From: Campylobacterales bacterium
GTDB lineage: Bacteria > Campylobacterota > Campylobacteria > Campylobacterales > SZUA-545
Direction of reading: 5' to 3'
Length of the DNA stretch: 21,278 nucleotides
NCBI GenBank assembly: GCA_025800305.1
Contig: JAOXRY010000380.1
Coordinates: 1-21,278 of the forward strand
Part shown: positions 1 through 6,845 of the stretch, in pieces
Layout: the number at the start of each line of letters is the position of its first letter
How positions within the stretch are numbered: the stretch's first letter is position 1
Notes under the pieces: model-generated
Told to the model about the DNA's origin: nothing
Seen by the model: the letters and a program-made list of their open reading frames with translations, nothing else
Database searches by the model: none
Translations under genes and position numbers: made by a program

Positions 1-1
1 T

Positions 2-553
2 GGTGGTGCTGAGATCTTTGATGAAAAACTTAGATCTAGAATTTGTAAAGGAAAAGTATCCAGCCAAGATTGGCTAGATATTCACAGAAAATGGCATAAG
101 AAAGGTAAATACTCCAACGCCACAATGCTTTTTGGTCACATTGAATCAAGAGAACATAGAATAGATCATATGATTCGTTTAAGAGATCTTCAAAATGAGA
201 CAGGAGGCTTTAACGCTTTTATTCCTCTTGTATACCAAAGAGACAATAATTTTTTAAAAGTAGCTAACTTTTTAAGTGGGGAAGAGATCTTAAAAACATA
301 TGCAATAAGTAGAATTATCTTACAAAACATCCCACACCTTAAAGCATATTGGGTAACAACTACACTTCCATTGGCTCTTGTAGCACAAGAGTATGGAGCT
401 GATGATATTGATGGAACAATCCAAAAAGAGTCAATAAATTCAGCAGCAGGAGCAAAAAGCTCCAAAGGTTTGGATTCAGAGGAATTAACAAGTTTAATAA
501 AAAATGCAGGTTTTATACCGACAGAAAGGGACAGTCTTTATAATGAGATCTAA
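2..553 (+). CDS. mqnE: Aminofutalosine synthase MqnE, C-terminal part (5' end outside window)
   Basis: MqnE is a radical SAM enzyme of the futalosine pathway; it joins 3-(1-carboxyvinyl)oxybenzoate to the adenosyl group of SAM to give aminofutalosine, in the cytoplasm. Reading frame 2 is open from the window edge to TAA at 551-553 and gives 183 residues. Recognisable family stretches are GGAEIFDEKLR at the edge, the segment around SQDWLDIHRKWHKKG, TMLFGHIESREHRIDH, and TGGFNAFIPLVYQ, which match the C-terminal half of MqnE/MqnC-type proteins. The [4Fe-4S] Cys cluster would lie upstream and is not visible. MqnC is the nearest alternative, but the GGGAE(I/M) segment and the TGGF.AFIPL stretch fit MqnE better. 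The stop overlaps the start of the next gene by 11 bases. Confidence 0.88.
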   Translation, partial: GGAEIFDEKLRSRICKGKVSSQDWLDIHRKWHKKGKYSNATMLFGHIESREHRIDHMIRLRDLQNETGGFNAFIPLVYQRDNNFLKVANFLSGEEILKTYAISRIILQNIPHLKAYWVTTTLPLALVAQEYGADDIDGTIQKESINSAAGAKSSKGLDSEELTSLIKNAGFIPTERDSLYNEI

Positions 554-1850
554 AATTAACAATCTTTTCAGATTGAAAGAACACAACACTTCTGTAAAAC
601 AGGAGTTTACGGCAGGTTTAACAACCTTTTTAACAATGATGTATATCGTTCCAGTAAATGGATTTATCCTTGCAGATGCTGGACTTCCAATGGAAGCAGT
701 AATTACAGCTACTGCTTTGATTACAATTGTTGCAACACTATTTAATGGTCTTTGGTCAAATACTCCAATTGCTATGAGTGTAGGTATGGGACTCAATGCT
801 TATTTTGCATATGGATTAGTCTTAGGAATGAAAATCCCTTGGGAAACAGCTTTAGGTGTTGTATTCTTATCAGGTATTATTTTCCTAGTTCTATCTTTCA
901 CAAAATTTAGAATATGGCTAATGACATCCATTCCAATGAGCCTTAGAATTGCTATAGGTGCTGGTATCGGTGCTTTTATTGGTTTTATTGGACTAAAACA
1001 GATGGGTATGGTTGTAGCAAATCCTTCCACATTAGTTGCTATTGGTGACTTTAAAGATCCTAATGTTTTACTAGGAACTTTTGGTCTATTTATTGCACTA
1101 ACTCTATACTCTTATAAAATTAGAGGTGGATTTATTTTAGCAGTAGCATTAACATCAATTGTTGGATGGGCAACAGCAATCGCTCCAGCTCCAGAGGCTA
1201 TTCTTTCAGCACCAGCTTCAATTACTCCAATAATGATGAAGCTAGATATTGTTTCTGCTTTTACATTAGCTCTTTTTCCAGTAGTTATTACTTTTTTGAT
1301 TACAGATATTTTTGACACTTTAGGAACCTTAACAGGTGTAGGTGCTAGAGCAAACTTATTTAATAAAAAAGAGGGAAGTAAAGATCTTCAAAAAACTATG
1401 GAAGCAGACGCTGTTTCTACAATAGGAGGAAGTCTTATTGGTGTTTCTACTGTAACTGCTTTTATAGAAAGTGCCAGTGGAGTTGAAGAAGGTGGAAGAA
1501 CAGGTCTTACTTCTGTTTTTACTGCTCTATTTTTCATTGGAACTCTTTTTATGCTTCCACTTTTTAAAGCAATCCCATCAAATGCGATCTATCCAATCTT
1601 GGTTGTTGTTGGTATGTTAATGTTTTCAGAGCTGGGAAAAATTGACTTTGAAGCTGAAGATTTTGCGACAAAAGCAGGAGCATTTCTAATTGTTGTGTTA
1701 ATGCCATTAACATTTTCTATCACCAATGGAATCGCTGGTGGTTTTATTATCTATACACTATTAAAAATAGCGACAGGTAAAGGAAAAGATCTTAACGCTG
1801 GTATTGGAGCTATAGGACTTATTAGTCTCTTAGTTTTTATTTTAGGATAG
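543..1850 (+). CDS. NCS2-family purine permease, AzgA type
   Basis: Predicted inner-membrane importer of adenine, guanine or hypoxanthine (AzgA branch of the NCS2 nucleobase transporters). The protein has 435 residues, normal for the family, and is hydrophobic throughout with about 12 or more membrane segments. Diagnostic stretches are TAGLTTFLTMMYIVPVN near residue 25, FDTLGTLTGVGARANL around residue 260 and EADAVSTIGGSLIGVSTVTA around 290, then ESASGVEEGGRTGLT. I choose ATG 543 because it has an AAGGGA box about 10 bases upstream and begins just before the family's N-terminal segment; an in-frame ATG at 504 would add 13 unlikely residues inside mqnE. It overlaps mqnE by 11 bases and is followed after 4 bases by a purine phosphoribosyltransferase, so uptake and salvage appear coupled. 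The exact base transported cannot be read from sequence. Confidence 0.88.
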   Translation: MRSKINNLFRLKEHNTSVKQEFTAGLTTFLTMMYIVPVNGFILADAGLPMEAVITATALITIVATLFNGLWSNTPIAMSVGMGLNAYFAYGLVLGMKIPWETALGVVFLSGIIFLVLSFTKFRIWLMTSIPMSLRIAIGAGIGAFIGFIGLKQMGMVVANPSTLVAIGDFKDPNVLLGTFGLFIALTLYSYKIRGGFILAVALTSIVGWATAIAPAPEAILSAPASITPIMMKLDIVSAFTLALFPVVITFLITDIFDTLGTLTGVGARANLFNKKEGSKDLQKTMEADAVSTIGGSLIGVSTVTAFIESASGVEEGGRTGLTSVFTALFFIGTLFMLPLFKAIPSNAIYPILVVVGMLMFSELGKIDFEAEDFATKAGAFLIVVLMPLTFSITNGIAGGFIIYTLLKIATGKGKDLNAGIGAIGLISLLVFILG

Positions 1851-1854
1851 CCAA

Positions 1855-2301
1855 TTGGAAAAATATTTTTATTCATATGATGAACTAATCAAAGATCTTA
1901 AAATCCTAACAAAAGATCTTGGTGATTATAAACCAGATGCAATAATTGCATTAAGCCGAGGTGGAGTGACAATAGGTCACTTCTTGGCTGAATATTTTGA
2001 TATTAGAACCTTGTATACAATGAATACCATTCACTATGATGGTCAGAAAAAAATGGATGAAGTTATTATCTACAACATACCAGATATTAAGGATGCTAAA
2101 AAAGTTCTTATAGTAGATGAGATTATTGACAGTGGTGAGACAATTCAAGAAGTGATGAAAGTTCTTAATAAAAGACACCTCTATGTTGATTTTAAAACTC
2201 TTACAGTATTTCAGAAAAAAAGAGCAGTTTTTAAAGCAGATTATTGGGTAAAAGATACCGATAAATGGATTGAATTTTTTTGGGAGTTAGCATTAAAATA
2301 A
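1855..2301 (+). CDS. Purine phosphoribosyltransferase, xanthine-guanine type
   Basis: A type I phosphoribosyltransferase that should convert a purine base plus PRPP to the nucleotide (Gpt-like salvage enzyme), 148 residues. The PRPP-binding signature VLIVDEIIDSGET lies near residues 82-94, and an N-terminal ALSRGGVTIGHFLAEYF segment resembles xanthine-guanine phosphoribosyltransferases. The only in-frame start that keeps the conserved N-terminus is TTG 1855, with an AGGA box at 1844-1847, seven bases upstream. Four bases separate it from the purine permease. Base specificity (hypoxanthine, guanine, xanthine) is inferred from family resemblance only. Confidence 0.85.
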   Translation: MEKYFYSYDELIKDLKILTKDLGDYKPDAIIALSRGGVTIGHFLAEYFDIRTLYTMNTIHYDGQKKMDEVIIYNIPDIKDAKKVLIVDEIIDSGETIQEVMKVLNKRHLYVDFKTLTVFQKKRAVFKADYWVKDTDKWIEFFWELALK

Positions 2302-2326
2302 AAGTTCCCCTGTAAAAGGGGAATTT
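2302..2326. terminator. Hairpin terminator between convergent operons
   Basis: TTCCCC (2305-2310) pairs with GGGGAA (2318-2323) around a TGTAAAA loop; the stem extends weakly through AAAG/TTT. Read on the minus strand it is followed by CTTTTATTTT, a good U-tract, so it best terminates the eamA-yqaA-lipoprotein operon. On the plus strand only three Ts follow, so termination of the mqnE operon here is probably partial. Confidence 0.7.
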
Positions 2327-2334
2327 ACTACTAA

Positions 2335-2652
2335 TTACTCGCCATATACTTTAATTGTATAAGTAGAATAGATCCCAAAGTAGCTTTTTGCTTGTCCATC
2401 TACATGACTTATTTTGGTAATACCACCATTTTTTCTTGCTTCTTCAACACTACAATTTCCTGATGCAATAATGAATAAGACAGAAGAACATTCAGCTGTT
2501 CCAACTTTGCTTCCACTTGTTTCACCTGTGACAGCGATAGTCGAACTAGTATCTATGTACAGACCATTTACTGGTGTAGCCATTTGGCTTAAACAACCTG
2601 TCAATAATAGAGGTAAGCTAGCTATTAAAGTAATTTTTAAAAACTTTTTCAT
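2335..2652 (-). CDS. Small TRL-like family lipoprotein
   Basis: A 105-residue exported lipoprotein of unknown function. The N-terminus has KK, a hydrophobic core and a lipobox LLTGC with the lipidated Cys at residue 20. The mature part begins with a Pro-Val-Asn-Gly-Leu-Tyr stretch and contains GSKVGTAEC near residue 50, a short Gly-Asn-Cys-Ser segment, a GGITKISHVD stretch near 80, and ends TIKVYGE; this layout is that of the TRL-like protein family. Three further Cys residues may form a disulfide. The start has an AAAGGAG box about 6 bases upstream. It is the last gene of the eamA-yqaA operon, 26 bases after yqaA, and is followed by the 2302-2326 hairpin. Confidence 0.75.
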   Translation of the reverse strand: MKKFLKITLIASLPLLLTGCLSQMATPVNGLYIDTSSTIAVTGETSGSKVGTAECSSVLFIIASGNCSVEEARKNGGITKISHVDGQAKSYFGIYSTYTIKVYGE

Positions 2653-2678
2653 TTTTTCTCCTTTAGTTTAAATTATAC

Positions 2679-3101
2679 CTAAATAATTGATAGCCAACCA
2701 AAATATAAAAACATATATCTTCCAACTTTTCCAATGGTAACAAAAAGAAAAAACCTCCTCATGTCATATCTCAAAACCCCAGCCGCAAAAGTTATAGGAT
2801 CTCCAAGAAATGGAACCCAAGCAAACAAAAGAGAGAAACCACCATATTTATTAAAAAACTTTTTTGATTTTTTTACTTGGTGAGGTTTTATAATTTTTTT
2901 CTTTTCTAAATACTCTTCTCCTTTTAGTCCAAACCAGTAATTAATCCCACTTCCTAAAATATTTCCTACACTGGCAAAAAAGATAAGAAAAAAAGGATCA
3001 AAACCTTGTTCTAGATCGTAGATAAGAAGGGCTTCACTCCCCATAGGAAAAATCGTTGCAGAGATAAAAGCGCTAAAAAAAAGAGTTAAGTAGGTTGTCA
3101 C
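2679..3101 (-). CDS. YqaA-type SNARE-associated (VTT/DedA-like) membrane protein
   Basis: A 140-residue inner-membrane protein of the YqaA branch of the DedA/VTT superfamily; the role in this branch is not established, though DedA relatives affect lipid carriers and membrane potential. Visible features are an N-terminal hydrophobic segment with FPMGSEALL near residues 19-27, the NILGSGINYWFG stretch near 47-58, a basic Lys-rich loop, and the family signature WVPFLGDPITFAAGVLR near 95-111. The start is GTG 3101-3099, which overlaps the TGA stop of the upstream eamA-like gene (GTGA), so translation is probably coupled. Confidence 0.8.
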   Translation of the reverse strand: MTTYLTLFFSAFISATIFPMGSEALLIYDLEQGFDPFFLIFFASVGNILGSGINYWFGLKGEEYLEKKKIIKPHQVKKSKKFFNKYGGFSLLFAWVPFLGDPITFAAGVLRYDMRRFFLFVTIGKVGRYMFLYFGWLSII

Positions 3102-3976
3102 TTTTTACTAATCCAGATCCCTGCGAAAACGATAAAAAAGATTCCTATAGCACCTAATAGATCTGGCCAGTTATCTCCCATAGCAACCCCTACTAACATA
3201 GCAAAAAAGATATTTGTATAGCTGACAGCTCCAACAATTCCTGCTTTTGTACTGGCATATGCTTTTGTCATTAAAAACTGACTTGCTGTTGCTAAAAGTC
3301 CCATTCCTATAATATAAACCCACATAATTCCTTTTGGCATTACAAACTCTGCTATGAATAAATCAAAAGTGTCTGATGAAAAATAATTCCCTAAAAAAAG
3401 AAATATTGCTGGAACTATGGTCCCTATTCCTGTAAAGGATAAAACAATAACTCTTGGTTCATAGTAATTTTTAAGTTCACGGATTGATGTATACGCCATT
3501 CCAGCCATTGCACCACTTAAAACTCCAGTTATTGCCAATTTAAGGTCTATATCTCCACTAGGCTTTATGACAAAAAGCATTCCTACAAATCCCATAAGGA
3601 TTGCTATCCAAGCCTTCTTTTTAAGATCTTCTTTTAATACTATATAGGCAAAGACTGCTGTAAAAATGGGAGAGGTTTTTGTAAATGTTATAGCATCAGC
3701 TAAAGGCATATGAAAAATGTTGTAAAAATACATCATCAAAGCTATTGTGCCAATAAGACCTCTAAATAAAAGTAAAAACGGTCTTCCTCCTTTTTGATTG
3801 AGAGGAGATTTGAAAAAAGTTACTAGGACAATTAATACTCCAAATACATTTCTAAAGAAAACAACTTCTAAAGAGCTCATATATGGACTTAAAGATTTCA
3901 CAAAAAAAGCCATCATTGCAAATAAAAATGAGGCAAGTAACATATACTTAACACCAATATCGATATTTTTTAAAAT
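3098..3976 (-). CDS. EamA/DMT-family transporter
   Basis: A drug/metabolite-transporter superfamily permease with ten predicted membrane helices in two EamA repeats (roughly residues 1-135 and 145-290); the substrate is unknown. The internal ATG at 3943 would give 281 residues, but it has no convincing ribosome binding site and would start inside the first helix. Eleven codons upstream an ATT (3976-3974) lies six bases after AAGGA (3987-3983) and would give the N-terminus MLKNIDIGVKYM, a natural start for this family, so I extend the gene to 3976 with reduced certainty about the start. A tight GTGA overlap links it to yqaA downstream. Confidence 0.72.
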   Translation of the reverse strand: MLKNIDIGVKYMLLASFLFAMMAFFVKSLSPYMSSLEVVFFRNVFGVLIVLVTFFKSPLNQKGGRPFLLLFRGLIGTIALMMYFYNIFHMPLADAITFTKTSPIFTAVFAYIVLKEDLKKKAWIAILMGFVGMLFVIKPSGDIDLKLAITGVLSGAMAGMAYTSIRELKNYYEPRVIVLSFTGIGTIVPAIFLFLGNYFSSDTFDLFIAEFVMPKGIMWVYIIGMGLLATASQFLMTKAYASTKAGIVGAVSYTNIFFAMLVGVAMGDNWPDLLGAIGIFFIVFAGIWISKK

Positions 3977-4052
3977 TTTATTTCCTTTTTTGTAGTCGTG
4001 GTTTGATTAACTATGTAGGGTTAACGAAAAACGTAGGATAGCAAAATGTAGT

Positions 4053-4058
4053 TATAAT
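4053..4058 (+). promoter_or_regulatory. Probable sigma-70 -10 box for the nptA operon
   Basis: A perfect TATAAT lies 31 bases before the GTG start, in the 112-base spacer between two divergent genes (3977-4088). No clear -35 hexamer is seen at the right distance, which is usual for Campylobacterota promoters. I see no convincing promoter for the leftward operon and no other element in this spacer. Confidence 0.6.
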
Positions 4059-4088
4059 CGTACTTTTACATTACTACAAGGAATTTAA

Positions 4089-5855
4089 GTGAATAGAAAT
4101 TTTATCTTTCTTATAGCAATTATTTTAGGGACAATCTTTTGGTACAGCAAAGATGCACAGATTGTTCTTGGCGGAATTGCACTATTTTTTCTAGGGATGT
4201 ATACCCTTGAACACGGAATGAAAAATTTTGCAGGTGGAGCACTGGAGAGCTTTCTTAAAAAAACAACAGATACAAACTTTAAAGCAGTTATGACAGGGTT
4301 TGGTACAACAGCCCTTGTCCAATCAAGTTCATTGGTTACTTTAATAGCAATCAGCTTTTTAGGTGCTGGACTTATTAAACTTAGTGCTGGTATTGGTATT
4401 GTATTTGGTTCCAATCTTGGTACAACTGCAACTTCTTGGTTGGTTGCACTAATTGGTTTAAAACTAAAGATCTCAAATTATGCCCTTGGAATGGCTGCTT
4501 TAGGTACAGTTTTTAACTTTTCTAAATCTCCAGCAATGAGAGGAGTTGCAAATATTTTAATTGGATTAGCTCTTTTACTTCTTGCTATTGGTTTTATGAA
4601 GGCAGGTTTTGAAAATGTTAAAGCTACTATAGATCTTTCTGAATTTGCTGTAGGTGGAGTAAAAGGTCTTATAATCTTTACCTTTGTTGGTATATTTGCT
4701 ACTGTCGTTATGCAGTCTTCTAGTGCAACGATGGCTCTTATTCTTACTGCTTTAGCGACAAATCAAATTACTTATGAAAACTCTTTAGCTTTAGCAATTG
4801 GTGCCAATATTGGTACTACAATTACTGCTATTTTAGGGTCTTTAACCTCTAACTCATCTGGAAAAAAATTAGCACTTGCCCATCTTATTTTTAATGCAGT
4901 AACAGGAGCTATTGCGATTATTTTTCTTAGCCAATTTATTTTGGCAGTAGATTATCTATCAAATATCTTTGCTTTTGGGGATGATCCAGTTATGAAGCTA
5001 TCACTTTTTCACTCAATATTTAATGTTGTAGGGATCTTAGTTATGGTTCCTTTCTTTTCTAAACTAGAACAGTTTTTGCACAGGGTTATTAAAGAAAAAG
5101 AGGTAAAAAGAGGTAAACCAAAACATTTAGAAGAAAGCCTTATAGATGATGGAACAGCTTCTATTGTTGCTATAAAAAGTGAAATTGGAAGGCTTTTTGA
5201 AAATGCTTTTAAAATTATTGCCCATACAATTAATCTTCAAAAGAAAGAAATTCGTTCTAATGAAAATATTGATCATCTACTAAAAAGACGGACAGAGCTA
5301 ATGGAGTTTAATATTGAAGATGAATATCAGTCTACGATTAAGTCATTACACAATGATATTGTAGAGTTCTCAACAAAAGCTCAAGTTAATATGAATGAAG
5401 AAGAAGGTGCAAGAGCCTACAGATTAAAAACTGCAACAAGAGATATTGTTGAAGCTATTAAAGACGCGACAAGCTTACGAGCTAATGTGGTTAAGTATTC
5501 AAAATCTGAAAATGAGTATATAAAGAAAGAGTATGATCTTATACGTGGTACTGTCGCTAAGATCTTAAGAAAAGTGATGAAAATTAAGAAAAATCCTGAT
5601 AAAACAGAAAACCTTTCTAATTTTGTTGCCCTAAAACAAAAGCTTGAAGATAATGATAGACTGATAAATATGACAGTTGATAGTCTCATTAGAGATGGTA
5701 AAATCACTCCTGCAATGGGGACATCTTTGATGAATGACAGTGCTTATGCATATAATATAGGTGAAAAGCTTATGGAGGCTATTGTCATTTTATACATTAG
5801 TGATAATGAAGAATTACAGACAGTTTATAATCACTTAATAAAAGCAAAAGGATAA
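4089..5855 (+). CDS. Na+/phosphate cotransporter family protein with PhoU-like C-terminus
   Basis: An NptA-type sodium-dependent phosphate transporter of the inner membrane, 588 residues. The membrane half holds the two inverted Na/Pi repeats: each has a QSSS motif (residues 78-81 and 209-212) followed by GSNLGTT (107-113) or GANIGTT (238-244). Residues from about 335 onward form a soluble helical region resembling PhoU, with regularly spaced charged helices. The start is GTG 4089, with AAGGA at 4078-4082; no ATG lies near. The DUF445 gene follows after two bases. Whether it imports or exports phosphate cannot be decided from sequence. Confidence 0.9.
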   Translation: MNRNFIFLIAIILGTIFWYSKDAQIVLGGIALFFLGMYTLEHGMKNFAGGALESFLKKTTDTNFKAVMTGFGTTALVQSSSLVTLIAISFLGAGLIKLSAGIGIVFGSNLGTTATSWLVALIGLKLKISNYALGMAALGTVFNFSKSPAMRGVANILIGLALLLLAIGFMKAGFENVKATIDLSEFAVGGVKGLIIFTFVGIFATVVMQSSSATMALILTALATNQITYENSLALAIGANIGTTITAILGSLTSNSSGKKLALAHLIFNAVTGAIAIIFLSQFILAVDYLSNIFAFGDDPVMKLSLFHSIFNVVGILVMVPFFSKLEQFLHRVIKEKEVKRGKPKHLEESLIDDGTASIVAIKSEIGRLFENAFKIIAHTINLQKKEIRSNENIDHLLKRRTELMEFNIEDEYQSTIKSLHNDIVEFSTKAQVNMNEEEGARAYRLKTATRDIVEAIKDATSLRANVVKYSKSENEYIKKEYDLIRGTVAKILRKVMKIKKNPDKTENLSNFVALKQKLEDNDRLINMTVDSLIRDGKITPAMGTSLMNDSAYAYNIGEKLMEAIVILYISDNEELQTVYNHLIKAKG

Positions 5856-5857
5856 AA

Positions 5858-6568
5858 TTGAACAAAAGTTTATTAACTAATCTTGTTGCTTTACTGGTAA
5901 CAATTACTGGTCTTATATTTGATTCTCACCTACTATTTATGGTAGGACTTTTTGCTCTATCTGGTGCCTTAACAAATTGGTTAGCAATTCATATGCTATT
6001 TGAAAAGGTACCTTTTTTATATGGTTCAGGAGTAGTAACACAGAAGTTTGAAGAGTTCAAAAAAGGAATCCACTCTTTAATGATGAGTGAGTTTTTCACA
6101 AAAGAGAACCTCAGTAGATTTTTTTCAAGTGAAGTATCATCTAGTAATAGTCATTTTGATTTTCAAGATCTAATTCAACAGACAGACTTTACTCCTGCTT
6201 ACGATTCATTAAAATCAGCTGTTATGGAGTCTTCATTTGGTGGAATGCTAGGAATGTTTGGAGGAGAAAAGGCTTTAGAACCTCTACAAGAACCTTTCAT
6301 TGAAAAAATGAAAGTGTCCATTAATAAAATTGTTCATACAGAACATTTCCAAAAACTTTTAAAAGAAAAATTTTCTAGTTCTGACATAAGTGATGATATC
6401 TATGATAAAGTAAATCTTGTTGTAAATAATAGACTTGATGAACTAACCCCAACTATGGTCAAAGAAATTGTAGAGATAATGATAAAAGAACATCTTGGAT
6501 GGTTAGTTATTTGGGGTGGAGTTTTTGGAGGTTTATTTGGCCTTTTATCGACACTTTTTGCTGTCTAA
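5858..6568 (+). CDS. DUF445-family membrane protein
   Basis: A 236-residue membrane-anchored protein of unknown function. Hydrophobic segments lie at about residues 5-45 and 215-236. The DUF445 signature is GALTNWLAIHMLFEKVPFLY near residues 36-55 with GSGVV following, as in the YheB/YtlA-like proteins. The middle is a charged helical stretch that should sit on one face of the membrane. The start is TTG 5858, with AAAGGA about six bases upstream, two bases after the phosphate transporter stop, so the two are co-transcribed. Its last four bases overlap the end of a convergent small gene. Confidence 0.78.
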   Translation: MNKSLLTNLVALLVTITGLIFDSHLLFMVGLFALSGALTNWLAIHMLFEKVPFLYGSGVVTQKFEEFKKGIHSLMMSEFFTKENLSRFFSSEVSSSNSHFDFQDLIQQTDFTPAYDSLKSAVMESSFGGMLGMFGGEKALEPLQEPFIEKMKVSINKIVHTEHFQKLLKEKFSSSDISDDIYDKVNLVVNNRLDELTPTMVKEIVEIMIKEHLGWLVIWGGVFGGLFGLLSTLFAV

Positions 6569-6792
6569 GAAATTACTAAAACACCCTCTACATTAGATGT
6601 AACTTTCAAGTTTTTTTTCTCAAGAAGAGCAATAGCCAATTCCTCCTCTATTCTCCTTCCTTCTTCACCTTTTATTCTCTCTTGACAGTGAAGAAGGATC
6701 TTTCCCTCAAATTCAGTAAGAACACATTTAGAATCGCAATTGCAAATTCTTTGCATCTCTTTTCGGATGATAATTACATTTGTGGAATCCAT
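6565..6792 (-). CDS. Small conserved-looking protein with four Cys, unknown function
   Basis: A 75-residue cytoplasmic protein I do not recognise. Four Cys residues (17, 19, 23 and 36, a CxCx3C plus one) could bind metal. The rest alternates charged and hydrophobic residues and ends in a beta-like stretch, Val-Glu-Gly-Val-Leu-Val-Ile-Ser. Support for it being real: ATG with AAAGGA about 10 bases upstream, codon use like its neighbours, and a snug fit between DUF445 (4-base convergent overlap) and topA (52 bases downstream of the topA stop). A function is not inferred. Confidence 0.6.
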   Translation of the reverse strand: MDSTNVIIIRKEMQRICNCDSKCVLTEFEGKILLHCQERIKGEEGRRIEEELAIALLEKKNLKVTSNVEGVLVIS

Positions 6793-6845
6793 TGTAGCGT
6801 CCTTTGAAAAAGAATGTTACAAACTCAAAGTGACTTTTTTGTGAA

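Noticed and set aside
504..542. In-frame ATG upstream of the purine permease start
   Set aside because: It lies inside mqnE, adds 13 residues not typical of the family, and has no ribosome binding site; ATG 543 has AAGGGA upstream.
2414..2671. Plus-strand open frame opposite the TRL-like lipoprotein
   Set aside because: The minus frame has a signal peptide, lipobox and strong ribosome binding site; the plus frame has none.
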